From positions 1-64,000 of the forward strand of contig NZ_FNZK01000017.1 of assembly GCF_900109225.1 (NCBI RefSeq): a stretch of 64,000 bases of DNA, written 5' to 3'. A program made the position numbers and the translations under genes. Below, piece by piece: positions 1 to 7,499 of this stretch (positions are counted from its first letter, which is position 1; every line of letters begins with the position of its first letter). A model generated the notes under the pieces. It was not told where the DNA came from. It worked only from the letters and a program-made list of their open reading frames with translations, and searched no databases. Source of the DNA: Propionispira arboris (GTDB lineage Bacteria; Bacillota; Negativicutes; Selenomonadales; Selenomonadaceae).

Positions 1-63
1 AAGGGGTTTCTCTATTGTAATCCAATAAAGGAACCCACCCTACAGTTTGTTTCAGGGGAAATC

Positions 64-107
64 AAAAAAGCGCATGCGCGGGTTTATTCAACCTACACAT
101 GCGCTTT
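64..107 (-). terminator. Rho-independent terminator
   Basis: A GCGCATG/CATGCGC stem with an extra GGTT/AACC inner pairing is followed on the minus strand by a run of six T. It lies downstream of the minus-strand immunity-type genes that end at 535, so it probably ends that transcription unit. Confidence 0.7.
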
Positions 108-183
108 GCTATATCTTAATTGCATGCAGACGCTAAGCTCCTGTCAAAACTTCAATTCCAGCATACCGAACAAACCATCTCCC

Positions 184-212
184 TTGTCACCCAAGGAAAA
201 GCACGGTATAAT
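184..212 (+). promoter_or_regulatory. Sigma-A promoter of a probable small RNA
   Basis: TTGTCA (184-189) and TATAAT (207-212) are separated by exactly 17 bases. The expected start, about 7 bases further on, coincides with the 5' end of the structured element at 218-311. No open frame follows with a ribosome site. Confidence 0.7.
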
Positions 213-217
213 AAATT

Positions 218-311
218 GTCGTCGTAGACAGCTAGCTGTTACGTGTAGGTGCCAGTACACCTGCTCGTGCCTAAGAGTGCTTCAACACTCTTGGGACACG
301 GCGACTTTTTT
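218..311 (+). ncRNA. Probable standalone structured small RNA
   Basis: The stretch folds into a closing helix (GTCGTC at 218-223 with GGCGAC at 300-305) enclosing three hairpins: the palindrome at 228-239, GTAGGTG/CACCTGC (245-251 with 258-264), and a long hairpin around AGAGTG/CACTCT (274-279 with 286-291). A run of six T at 306-311 follows, as in an intrinsic terminator, and a consensus promoter sits directly upstream. I do not recognise the family; it is not 4.5S/SRP RNA, 6S RNA or tmRNA by their conserved motifs. The region from 312 to 534 shows nothing else. Confidence 0.55.
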
Positions 312-534
312 AATTTCCACCTATCTCTAATTATATTACACTTCGTAACGATTGCAAGTAAAAATAGGCTAAAACATGATTTTTTTATTGTGAAAATCAT
401 GTTTTTTTGTGCTTTTAGGAGATAGTACCTGCGTGAACTTTGTCTTTTAATCTGTAAGTAAGCATAGCAGTTATTCATATACTGAGTATACACTTCCGTA
501 TTTTGTTTCCTCAATACAAAGTGTTTCTTTCACA

Positions 535-972
535 CTAGCTCAAATAACTTAGTATTACCTTTATCACTGACGCTATGATAAATACACTAAATGACGCTTT
601 GGCGGTTCGGGATAATTTTCTTTTTTCCTTTTTATGCTCGCCATCTAATACTTGAGAATTATTTTGTCGGTTTTCCTCTTCTTTCTGCATTTCACCTTCA
701 AACGCTTCAAGGGATATATACACCATGAATATGAAAAATAAATCTATCCAGCCCCAGCCAACATATAAATCTGCACCAATTATAGTAACTATTACTGTCA
801 TCATTCCTAAACATTTTAAGGTAATAAAACTTATCATTTTTTTATACCGTAAATACATCAATCCGAAAAGTATGAAAAGTCCACCATACCATGTTATATC
901 GTATATGTCTTTATAAAATAATTGTATACTGGGGTAATGAAGTGCCACAGCAACACTTTCCATAATACTCAT
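535..972 (-). CDS. Small membrane protein, possible immunity protein
   Basis: This 145-residue protein has two or three hydrophobic helices in its first half (about residues 27-45, 50-72 and 74-90), then a charged Glu/Lys-rich segment, and a last hydrophobic helix near the C-terminus (about residues 127-145). I recognise no family. It is the last gene of the minus-strand injection-spike island, after a VgrG-toxin fragment (1407) and a 109-residue membrane protein. Small multi-helix proteins directly after membrane-active toxins are usually immunity proteins, so that is the best guess, from context only. Confidence 0.5.
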   Translation of the reverse strand: MSIMESVAVALHYPSIQLFYKDIYDITWYGGLFILFGLMYLRYKKMISFITLKCLGMMTVIVTIIGADLYVGWGWIDLFFIFMVYISLEAFEGEMQKEEENRQNNSQVLDGEHKKEKRKLSRTAKASFSVFIIASVIKVILSYLS

Positions 973-1080
973 TTTAATTTCTCCCGTTCGTTTAGCTACT
1001 TATTATCTTTTTGTCCTTGTTCTTTATCATATTGCAGTTCGTCTCCTCCTGATAAAGCTCTGCTTTTTCAGCATCGTTTT

Positions 1081-1410
1081 TTATTTAGAAGGAAACACAC
1101 TACCCACAAATAGAGCAGAATCTATACCTAAAATAAAACATACCAACGGTACTAGTACCATCGCTAGTACCATCAAGATAATTCCTATAATAAAATTTAT
1201 GATTAAATTACGATAAAAGGACGGTCCCCCAAAATGCCCGTTATCACATGTCAGTCCCCAAGCCAGCAAGATCTTAACTGGCATTAGATAGTATATATTA
1301 GAAATACCCGTTTCATACATTGTCATAATACATGCAATAAAATAAAAAAATAAGAAACGTTTCCATCGTTTTAGAAATACAGTTTTTAATCGTTCTAACA
1401 TCTTGGTCAA
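1081..1410 (-). CDS. Membrane protein, candidate immunity protein
   Basis: This 109-residue protein has a basic N-terminus and three hydrophobic segments (about residues 20-36, 42-53 and 70-95). Its ATG overlaps the stop of the VgrG-toxin fragment by four bases (ATGA), the tight coupling usual for toxin-immunity pairs. The middle carries a Cys-Asn-Gly-His cluster (TCDNGHFGG). Function is inferred from position; no named family is claimed. Confidence 0.55.
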   Translation of the reverse strand: MTKMLERLKTVFLKRWKRFLFFYFIACIMTMYETGISNIYYLMPVKILLAWGLTCDNGHFGGPSFYRNLIINFIIGIILMVLAMVLVPLVCFILGIDSALFVGSVFPSK

Positions 1411-3092
1411 CCTTTCTCCTCAACTGCAGGGCCGTCTTGCTTAGGCAGTATGCCCCTAAAGGTCTCTTCTAAGTTAATCAAATCTAAGTCATGAGAGACC
1501 AGTGATTTCCCGCTCGCAGTTACCTCATCAAGATAACACCCAATTTTGGCGATACCATTTGCACCATAAGGAATTTTACTAAGACCCGCGCTTACCACAT
1601 GATTAATTGAATATGCACCTATAACCAGTTGTGTAGTATTATAAATTGATTCTCCCTCTTTTTCTTTCAATATATTTTTCTCCCCATCTGTCTTGCCCAA
1701 TAATCCATAATACATCCGTGTCCCTCCTGCATACATGCTATTCACACCATCGACATATACACCTGCTCCCAAACCGACAAGGCCCCAACATGGAACTGAA
1801 TCAAGCCCGCTTGAGATCAGGCCTCCGAGGGTACCAGTTTGTCCCATCAATACGCCCACTTCCCTCTGAAAAAAACCTCCTCCAAATTGTGCAGCACCCC
1901 CAATTACTTCTTTCCATTGTATAATTGCTATAGCACCTTTTGCAGATGACACAATGCTTCCCCAGTCTATCCCCGGCTCTTCTGCTGTTCCTGGCTTATT
2001 TAAAACATATGACTGTTTTTCTTCCTGCATTAATGGTTGTTCAACAAGCGGCAGCTCAGATTCATCCGCACAATCAACAATGGTTTTCATATTATTAAAA
2101 TGTATTTCATTTTCTATCGAAAACCCACCCGTTGGTGTAATCATTTTTATTTGATTCGGAGAGCTAAATGTTACTTTTGTCTTGGAATCGATAATAATTT
2201 CTTTTTCCGCTTCGAGCAAGATTCCTTTGTGACTGGATATAGTCACGCCTTCTTCGTCATCGAAAGTGAGTACAAGGTCATTGCGTCCTGCGGTAAAGTA
2301 GATACCACCTGGCGCGAGTTTCATTTCTTGTCCGTATTCCGTTGCCAGATAACGGGTACTCGGATCACTGGTCTGTTCACATTCTGCACCATTGGTTCGT
2401 ACACAGCCAGTAATGATGGCGTTTTGTTCTTTGAGTCCTGGTATGTAGAGACTCACATTTGTACCGATTTGTGGCATAAGGTACAGCATGTCTGTAGTTG
2501 GCGGTACAAAGGGATACCAGTAAGCAGTATCTTCATCTTGTTCTTGGTCAATATTTAGATGCAGTTTTATTTCTTGGTTTTGTACCGCTAGTACGGTGCC
2601 TTCTATGCTATTGCCCTGTATTTTTTCGTTATAAATTGGATTTTGCCGAATTGTTGGCTGTCTTACTAGTGTTGCATTATAAACCAATAGCCCTTTTTTT
2701 AGTTCAATCGTCACTTCACCAACATACATTTCGTAGTTATGAAAGGTAACTTTATCGCCAAAGGTGAGTTCATCATAGCTTTCGACTTCGAAGTAGGTAT
2801 ATTCATTTTCAATAAGGTTGGGATTATAGTCGTAATCGGTATAATAGGCTTTAATGTCTTTACCACTGCTGTAGGCAATATCGTCCGGCAGTGTCTTTTC
2901 TCCATAAACTTTTGGATAGCCATAGGCAAAGATTTGATTGTCCATGGTGACGTCCGGTACGATGACCGTTTCCTGATAGGAGGCTAACCGTTTGATAAAC
3001 TGCCAGTCGGTTTCTTGGTATTGAATAAGTGGACCGTCAATATTTACTGGATCGGCTGTCAGTTCAAAGCTTTTGTCTGGATAGTCCTCCAT
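1407..3092 (-). CDS. 5'-truncated VgrG with C-terminal toxin-like domain (orphan cassette)
   Basis: The product matches the second half of the gp27-like region, the OB fold and the beta-helix tail of the neighbouring VgrG (3738-5141) almost residue for residue, then adds about 190 residues with glycine-rich hydrophobic stretches (GLVGLGAGVYVDGVNSMYAG) that recall DUF4225-type effector tails. VgrG forms the spike tip of contractile injection machines, and such tails are often toxins. The matching frame stays open upstream to 3368 and encodes further VgrG sequence, but contains no ATG and no ribosome site, and a terminator lies at 3326-3358. The Met at 3092 is therefore not a convincing start. 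It is either a silent toxin cassette or a decayed gene. Membrane proteins follow directly. Confidence 0.7.
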   Translation of the reverse strand: MEDYPDKSFELTADPVNIDGPLIQYQETDWQFIKRLASYQETVIVPDVTMDNQIFAYGYPKVYGEKTLPDDIAYSSGKDIKAYYTDYDYNPNLIENEYTYFEVESYDELTFGDKVTFHNYEMYVGEVTIELKKGLLVYNATLVRQPTIRQNPIYNEKIQGNSIEGTVLAVQNQEIKLHLNIDQEQDEDTAYWYPFVPPTTDMLYLMPQIGTNVSLYIPGLKEQNAIITGCVRTNGAECEQTSDPSTRYLATEYGQEMKLAPGGIYFTAGRNDLVLTFDDEEGVTISSHKGILLEAEKEIIIDSKTKVTFSSPNQIKMITPTGGFSIENEIHFNNMKTIVDCADESELPLVEQPLMQEEKQSYVLNKPGTAEEPGIDWGSIVSSAKGAIAIIQWKEVIGGAAQFGGGFFQREVGVLMGQTGTLGGLISSGLDSVPCWGLVGLGAGVYVDGVNSMYAGGTRMYYGLLGKTDGEKNILKEKEGESIYNTTQLVIGAYSINHVVSAGLSKIPYGANGIAKIGCYLDEVTASGKSLVSHDLDLINLEETFRGILPKQDGPAVEEKG

Positions 3093-3368
3093 GATTTTAG
3101 CGGCTATATCATTATATGTAAGACTAGTATCTTGAAAAGAGCGGTTTTTTTGTTCACTGTCAAAAACGGAGGTTTCGGAGAGGAAATAGGCTGTTATCGT
3201 ATAAAGTCCCGTTCTAACGCTGACCTTTACGTTTTTAAGCCGTCCTTTAAATAGCCAGCTTTTAGTTTCACCATCATCGGTATAGACCCTTATCTGGTCT
3301 TCGGTTGTTTCTTGCAGTTTTCCATAAAAAAAGCCAAGACCTCATCTTGACTTTTTTGTTCATTTATT
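3093..3368 (-). pseudogene. Startless in-frame 5' part of the truncated vgrG
   Basis: Read in the frame of the downstream VgrG fragment, these codons give recognisable VgrG sequence, including FKGRLKNVKVSVRTGLYT, which parallels the intact paralogue. Homology begins near codon 48 of that paralogue. There is no ATG; the only near-cognate TTG (3338) has its purine tract just two bases away. The first part of the gene has been replaced by the 61-residue gene at 3364. Confidence 0.75.
3326..3358 (-). terminator. Terminator inside the truncated vgrG
   Basis: On the minus strand AAGTCAAGA pairs with TCTTGGCTT across a five-base loop, followed by a T-rich run. It lies just after the stop codon of the 61-residue gene at 3364, so transcription should end before the truncated vgrG is read. 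Confidence 0.65.
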
Positions 3369-3549
3369 TAAAAAGTTCATAAAAGCATCTGGCAACATTA
3401 AGCAGCGCTACTATTACCATAAATATGCGCAGTATGTTGGAATCCGACTTTAAAATATTTTCAGCTACAAATTTCGGTTTAAAAAGCGCCAATGCCGCCA
3501 TGCTTGAAAATATTAGAATCTCAACAATATAATAAATTGTTTCACCCAT
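3364..3549 (-). CDS. Two-helix membrane peptide, possible immunity protein
   Basis: This 61-residue protein has two hydrophobic helices (about residues 5-23 and 40-56). Its ATG has a good GGGAG ribosome site seven bases upstream. It sits between an intact VgrG whose toxin tail has been lost (3738-5141) and the orphan VgrG-toxin cassette. It may be the immunity gene left behind by the lost toxin. No family is recognised. Confidence 0.5.
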   Translation of the reverse strand: MGETIYYIVEILIFSSMAALALFKPKFVAENILKSDSNILRIFMVIVALLNVARCFYELFK

Positions 3550-3674
3550 ATATAAACTCCCTAGTATATTAGATTCATTGCAAAAACAGCAATGCAGTAG
3601 AAAATAATTTCTGTTTTAGAAATACTTTTTCATTATTAATATTTTTAAATAAAACTCTTATGCGAACTACGCCC

Positions 3675-3737
3675 CTAACACATCCACACGCGTTTAAGCG
3701 AAATTGCACCTACAACCAATTGACTTAATACACTGCA
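3675..3737 (-). pseudogene. Relic of a lost VgrG toxin tail
   Basis: Directly after the stop codon of the intact VgrG and in its reading frame, 20 further codons read CSVLSQLVVGAISLKRVWMC before a TAG. SQLVVGAIS matches TQLVIGAYS in the toxin domain encoded at 1407-3092. The intact VgrG therefore once carried the same kind of tail, which was removed by internal deletion. About 120 bases between this relic and the 61-residue gene hold nothing else. Confidence 0.6.
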
Positions 3738-5141
3738 TCATCCATTACGGTTCACATGTACGTTAGGCGCACAAAAGTACATCTCATTCTCCATAGACAC
3801 GAAACTAGTAGGTGTATTCATCAGCACTTGGCTAGGAGCATTTAAAGCTACTTTTTTCCCTGACTTAATCATAATTTCTTCTTTTGCTTCCATCACGATG
3901 CCCTTATGGCTAGATATATTGATGCCCGTTTCATCATCAAACGTAAGTATCAGATTGTCACGGCCTGCTGTGAGATATATGCCGCCAGGAGTGATTTTTA
4001 GTTCCTGACCATATTCCGTACCCATAAATCGATTATTGGAGTCACTGGTATCTTCACAGCTTGCCCCATTACTTCTTACACAGCCGGTAATTATTGCATT
4101 TTGCTCTTTAAGTCCTGGTATGTAGAGACTTGCATTTGTGCCAATTTGCGGCATTAGATACATCATATCTGTAGTCAGTGGTACAAAAGGATACCAATAT
4201 GCAGTGGCTTCATCTTGTTCTTGATCAATATTCAGCTGTAATTTAACAGACTGATTTTGCAAGTCCAAAATTATTCCTTCTAAACTGATTCCTTGTATAT
4301 TGCTATTGTAGATTGGATTTTGTCTAAGTGTCATTTTGCGCACCAGTGTGGCACGATATACTAATAAGCCCTGTATTAGCTCAATCGTTACAGCTCCCAC
4401 ATACATTTCATACTCCAGAAAGGTAACTTGATCACCAATATTCAACTCATCGTGACTTTCTACTTCATAATACGTATATTCGTTAGAAATAAGATGGGAA
4501 TTATATCCAGCGTCTTCATAGAATGCTTTTATGTTTTTTCCTGATTTATAAGCAATATCCTTAGGCAATGTTTTATTTTTTCCTTTTGGATAACCAAACG
4601 AAAAAATTTGATCCTGTACCTCGCCATCGGCTACAATAACGGTTTCCATTAAAGATGCCATACGTTTTATAAACTGCCAGTCCGTTTCTTGATATTGAAT
4701 AATCGGACCATCAATCACTACTTTATCTGCGGTGAGTTGAAAACTTTTACCAGAATAGTCCTGCGTAACTTTTTCTACTATATCAGAATAGTTCAGACTG
4801 GTATTCTGAAAGGACCGGCTTTTTTTCTCCTCATCCATTATAGAGCTTTCGGAAAGTGCTGACGCCTGTAGGGTATACACACCTGTCGTCACGCTGATAT
4901 CAACGTCCTTTAACCGCCCCTTAAAGATCGCCTTGGTATTTGTTTCATCAATAATAATTACTTGAATTTGATCGGTTATCGTTTCCTGCAGACCTGCACT
5001 TTTCCCTGATGCTTCGCTGATAAGTGCCGTAAGCTGTAGTTCCCCGTGTTCATTTAATTTATTCGTGATTTTTAGTTCATAAATTGACTGAATGTCCCAA
5101 GGACTGATTACTTTTATTTTGTCATAACTAATTGCTGACAT
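3738..5141 (-). CDS. vgrG: VgrG/phage GpD-type spike protein
   Basis: At 467 residues it has the Phage_GPD-like N-terminus, the conserved YQETDWQFIKRMAS segment of the gp27-like region (about residue 150), a gp5 OB-type domain (YWYPFVPLTTDMMYLMPQIG, about residue 315) and a short beta-helical tail. VgrG trimers cap the tube of type VI or related contractile injection systems and carry effectors. It ends without an effector domain, just before an in-frame toxin relic. Its ATG lies only a few bases after the stop of the preceding immunity gene. Copies of its first codons recur at 5861 and 6608, between immunity genes. Confidence 0.85.
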   Translation of the reverse strand: MSAISYDKIKVISPWDIQSIYELKITNKLNEHGELQLTALISEASGKSAGLQETITDQIQVIIIDETNTKAIFKGRLKDVDISVTTGVYTLQASALSESSIMDEEKKSRSFQNTSLNYSDIVEKVTQDYSGKSFQLTADKVVIDGPIIQYQETDWQFIKRMASLMETVIVADGEVQDQIFSFGYPKGKNKTLPKDIAYKSGKNIKAFYEDAGYNSHLISNEYTYYEVESHDELNIGDQVTFLEYEMYVGAVTIELIQGLLVYRATLVRKMTLRQNPIYNSNIQGISLEGIILDLQNQSVKLQLNIDQEQDEATAYWYPFVPLTTDMMYLMPQIGTNASLYIPGLKEQNAIITGCVRSNGASCEDTSDSNNRFMGTEYGQELKITPGGIYLTAGRDNLILTFDDETGINISSHKGIVMEAKEEIMIKSGKKVALNAPSQVLMNTPTSFVSMENEMYFCAPNVHVNRNG

Positions 5142-5163
5142 TGCTTCACCGCTTTCTGGCTGG
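5106..5163 (-). repeat. Copy A of the vgrG-start repeat
   Basis: This 58-base segment covers the last codons of an immunity gene, a short spacer and the first codons of vgrG (MSAISYDKIKVI). Near-identical copies lie at 5861-5906 and 6608-6665, each after another immunity gene, where no vgrG follows. Confidence 0.8.
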
Positions 5164-5805
5164 CTTTATACTCTGTTGCTTTAGCAAATTATTGATATTG
5201 ATGTTATACCTTCTTCTGATAATCTCTTTATGAAACTCACTGATTGCAAACCCCTGAAACATATAAAACATTATGCCGAAACACACTACTCCCACTAAAG
5301 TTTTACCATCAGCACTTAAAATTCTCATTTCAATGATTCCAATTAATACACCAAGTGAACAAGCAATTTTAACAAAAGGCTTTAGCTTCATATCATCCAT
5401 GCTGTCTTGTCCACTTAACATTTTTCGTGCCTGTCTTTTTGCAAAATAAATATTGCAGGGTATGCTCGGCAACAGCATTGCAATAAAAGCTATAATACCA
5501 TAGAAAAAATCAAGGTGACTAATTGCCAATACTATCAACATGCAACACAAAGACAGTAAACTATTTTCCATCCCATAATATAGGAACAAAAACTTATTAT
5601 TTTCTTTTATTATCTCTCCCCAAATGACTATGCTAAAAAAAATAACCACTGCGCAGGGAACTGAAATCGCTAAATTTATACTAATATAAGTTAAACAGAC
5701 AAACACTTCCAGAAAAGCCAACATAGGATACATTCCAGTTATCCATTTTTGGGCGGTGGTAATATTCAAAAATTTATCTACAAGCTTATCTTCATCTTTT
5801 TCCAT
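5146..5805 (-). CDS. Membrane immunity-type protein, paralogue 3
   Basis: About 219 residues, with five or six hydrophobic helices between residues 25 and 180, ending in a basic QQSIKPARKR tail. It is clearly paralogous to the products at 5901 and 6648 in length, helix spacing and the opening MEKDE. The ATG at 5805 is preceded by GGAG at a spacing of six; a TTG further upstream (5823) is less likely. The three paralogues follow a PAAR-like protein with a hydrophobic toxin-like tail, which suggests immunity proteins to membrane-active toxins. Confidence 0.6.
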   Translation of the reverse strand: MEKDEDKLVDKFLNITTAQKWITGMYPMLAFLEVFVCLTYISINLAISVPCAVVIFFSIVIWGEIIKENNKFLFLYYGMENSLLSLCCMLIVLAISHLDFFYGIIAFIAMLLPSIPCNIYFAKRQARKMLSGQDSMDDMKLKPFVKIACSLGVLIGIIEMRILSADGKTLVGVVCFGIMFYMFQGFAISEFHKEIIRRRYNININNLLKQQSIKPARKR

Positions 5806-5860
5806 TTTATTCTCCAATTTCAATAGGAAGATCTCATCGTTTCTAAACGAACTGTATTTT

Positions 5861-5906
5861 GATTACTTTTATTTTGTCATAACTAATTACTGACATTATT
5901 TCACCG
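5861..5906 (-). repeat. Copy B of the vgrG-start repeat (scar)
   Basis: The first codons of vgrG (ATGTCAGTAATTAGTTATG...) recur here between two immunity genes and run into a stop a few codons later. Copies B and C also share about 40 further bases on the 5821-5860 and 6562-6607 side, so the duplicated unit was an immunity gene plus the start of vgrG. Confidence 0.8.
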
Positions 5907-6551
5907 TTTTTTCTTTTGCTTTTGCTGATTTAAAACTTCATCAATCTTATATCGCATTCTAATGATATGTTTGTAAAAGGTTCTGATTGCAACATATTGA
6001 ATAAGATAAAACGCTATACCAAAAGACATTTCTCCCAATAAATTTTTTCCGTCTGGATTAAGAAATTTTAATACAATCGAACCAGTTAACAGGCCAAACA
6101 GGCCACAGGCTCCATAAATAGATTTTGGTAAATCCGCAGCACAATTACTGTTCCCGTTTATTATGTTCCCTTCATTCCTTTTTACAAGATAGATATTCGC
6201 TAATATACTAAACAACAAAAATGTAGTAAACACGATTAACCCTTGCCACAAACCAATCCCACTAATTCCCCATACTGCTAACATACAACATAAAGACCAT
6301 AAACTAAATTCTACGCCAAGATACAAGAATAAAAACTTACTGTTTACTCTTATATATTCTCCCCAAATAAACATACTTAAAAAAATAATAAATGCACAAG
6401 AAATTGAAATATCAAAACCTATATTCTTGTAATTCAGTACACAAGCAATTCCTTCCAATACCAATAACGGAAAATAGGTTATACTTATTTTTTTTTCTTC
6501 TGTAGGAATATTTAAATATTGACACACCCATTTTATTTCATCTTTTTCCAT
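5901..6551 (-). CDS. Membrane immunity-type protein, paralogue 2
   Basis: About 216 residues with the same five- or six-helix plan as its neighbours and a very basic end (QQKQKKKR). I chose the ATG at 6551 (MEKDEIKW) because it has GGAG six bases upstream and matches the starts of both paralogues; a longer frame opens at 6584 inside the duplicated vgrG scar. Function as an immunity protein is inferred from position and copy number. Confidence 0.6.
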   Translation of the reverse strand: MEKDEIKWVCQYLNIPTEEKKISITYFPLLVLEGIACVLNYKNIGFDISISCAFIIFLSMFIWGEYIRVNSKFLFLYLGVEFSLWSLCCMLAVWGISGIGLWQGLIVFTTFLLFSILANIYLVKRNEGNIINGNSNCAADLPKSIYGACGLFGLLTGSIVLKFLNPDGKNLLGEMSFGIAFYLIQYVAIRTFYKHIIRMRYKIDEVLNQQKQKKKR

Positions 6552-6607
6552 TTCATGCTCCAATTGCAATAGGCAATATCTCATCGTTTCTAAACGAACT
6601 GTATTTT

Positions 6608-6665
6608 GATTACTTTTATTTTGTCATAACTAATTGCTGACATTGCTTCACCGCTTTCTGGCTGG
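6608..6665 (-). repeat. Copy C of the vgrG-start repeat (scar)
   Basis: Nearly base-for-base equal to copy A (5106-5163), including the end of the immunity gene and the vgrG start codons. Here the vgrG frame stops after about 17 codons and a second immunity gene follows. Confidence 0.8.
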
Positions 6666-7307
6666 TTGTAACTTTTGCTGTTTTAGCAATTCATCAAGAT
6701 TGTATTTTTTTCTGATGATGTGTTTGTAAAAACATCGGATAGCCATATACAAGCACCCATAACTCGTAAAAACTCCGCACAGAACCAGTACAACATTATT
6801 TGCCTGCGGACTTAGAATTTTTACTATAATACTGCCAAGTAACATGCCTATCACACCAACTACTTTATAAAAAGAGTCTGGATATTTTTTATCTCCACAA
6901 CTACCCGTTACGTTTAAAATCTTCCTTGCATTGATTTTTACAAGACATATAACCGTTGATATATTAATTAACATCATTATTATAAATAATACACAACCGT
7001 AAAATAAATCTAACTTACTACTACCTACTGCTATTAGTATCAAACATAACGACCATAGTCCGCCACCTACCCCAAGATACAGAAATAACGACTTACTATT
7101 TCTATTTATGTTCAATCCCCACATAAGCATAATCATAAACACAACCACCGAAAATGAAAACGTAGTAAAAAAACTTATCCTCTCAGCAAAAACAGCGCAG
7201 CATATTGCTTCGAGTGCTAATAGCGGAAGAGCGATTTTATTGATTTTTTCCCCCTCAGTAGCTATATCCAAATATTGAAGCACACTATTTATTTTATCCT
7301 TATCCAT
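6648..7307 (-). CDS. Membrane immunity-type protein, paralogue 1
   Basis: About 219 residues with five or six hydrophobic helices and the same basic QQKLQPARKR end as paralogue 3. The ATG at 7307 (MDKDKINS) lies five bases after GGGAG and aligns with the starts of the paralogues; an in-frame ATG at 7319 is possible. It is the first immunity-type gene after the PAAR-like toxin candidate (7500-8576), so it is the best candidate partner of that toxin. Confidence 0.6.
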   Translation of the reverse strand: MDKDKINSVLQYLDIATEGEKINKIALPLLALEAICCAVFAERISFFTTFSFSVVVFMIMLMWGLNINRNSKSLFLYLGVGGGLWSLCLILIAVGSSKLDLFYGCVLFIIMMLINISTVICLVKINARKILNVTGSCGDKKYPDSFYKVVGVIGMLLGSIIVKILSPQANNVVLVLCGVFTSYGCLYMAIRCFYKHIIRKKYNLDELLKQQKLQPARKR

Positions 7308-7353
7308 ATAGTCTCCCATCTATAAGACCTTATTTTATAAAATCGCACTATAT

Positions 7354-7422
7354 CTAGGGAGATAAGTATTTTTTCATACTCTCAATTATAGATTTCTCCC
7401 CACCCTTTAAATATACTCGTAA
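7354..7422 (-). pseudogene. Relic of a PAAR-toxin C-terminal tail
   Basis: The frame ending in TAG at 7354 reads YLKGGEKSIIESMKKYLSP, matching the last residues of the intact PAAR-like protein (YLQGGTKTVIENMEK, then IWDGP). Upstream the frame is broken. It is a leftover 3' end of a second toxin lying between the intact toxin gene and its immunity gene. Confidence 0.6.
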
Positions 7423-7499
7423 TTTTTACCTTTAATATTTGACCCATGAAGCGTCCCAATTCCTAAAACAGCTAATTTATTCCATTAACGCACCTCTGA

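Noticed and set aside
2037-2558. Long plus-strand open frames across the vgrG fragment
   Set aside because: They are shadows of the minus-strand VgrG coding sequence, which has clear family homology.
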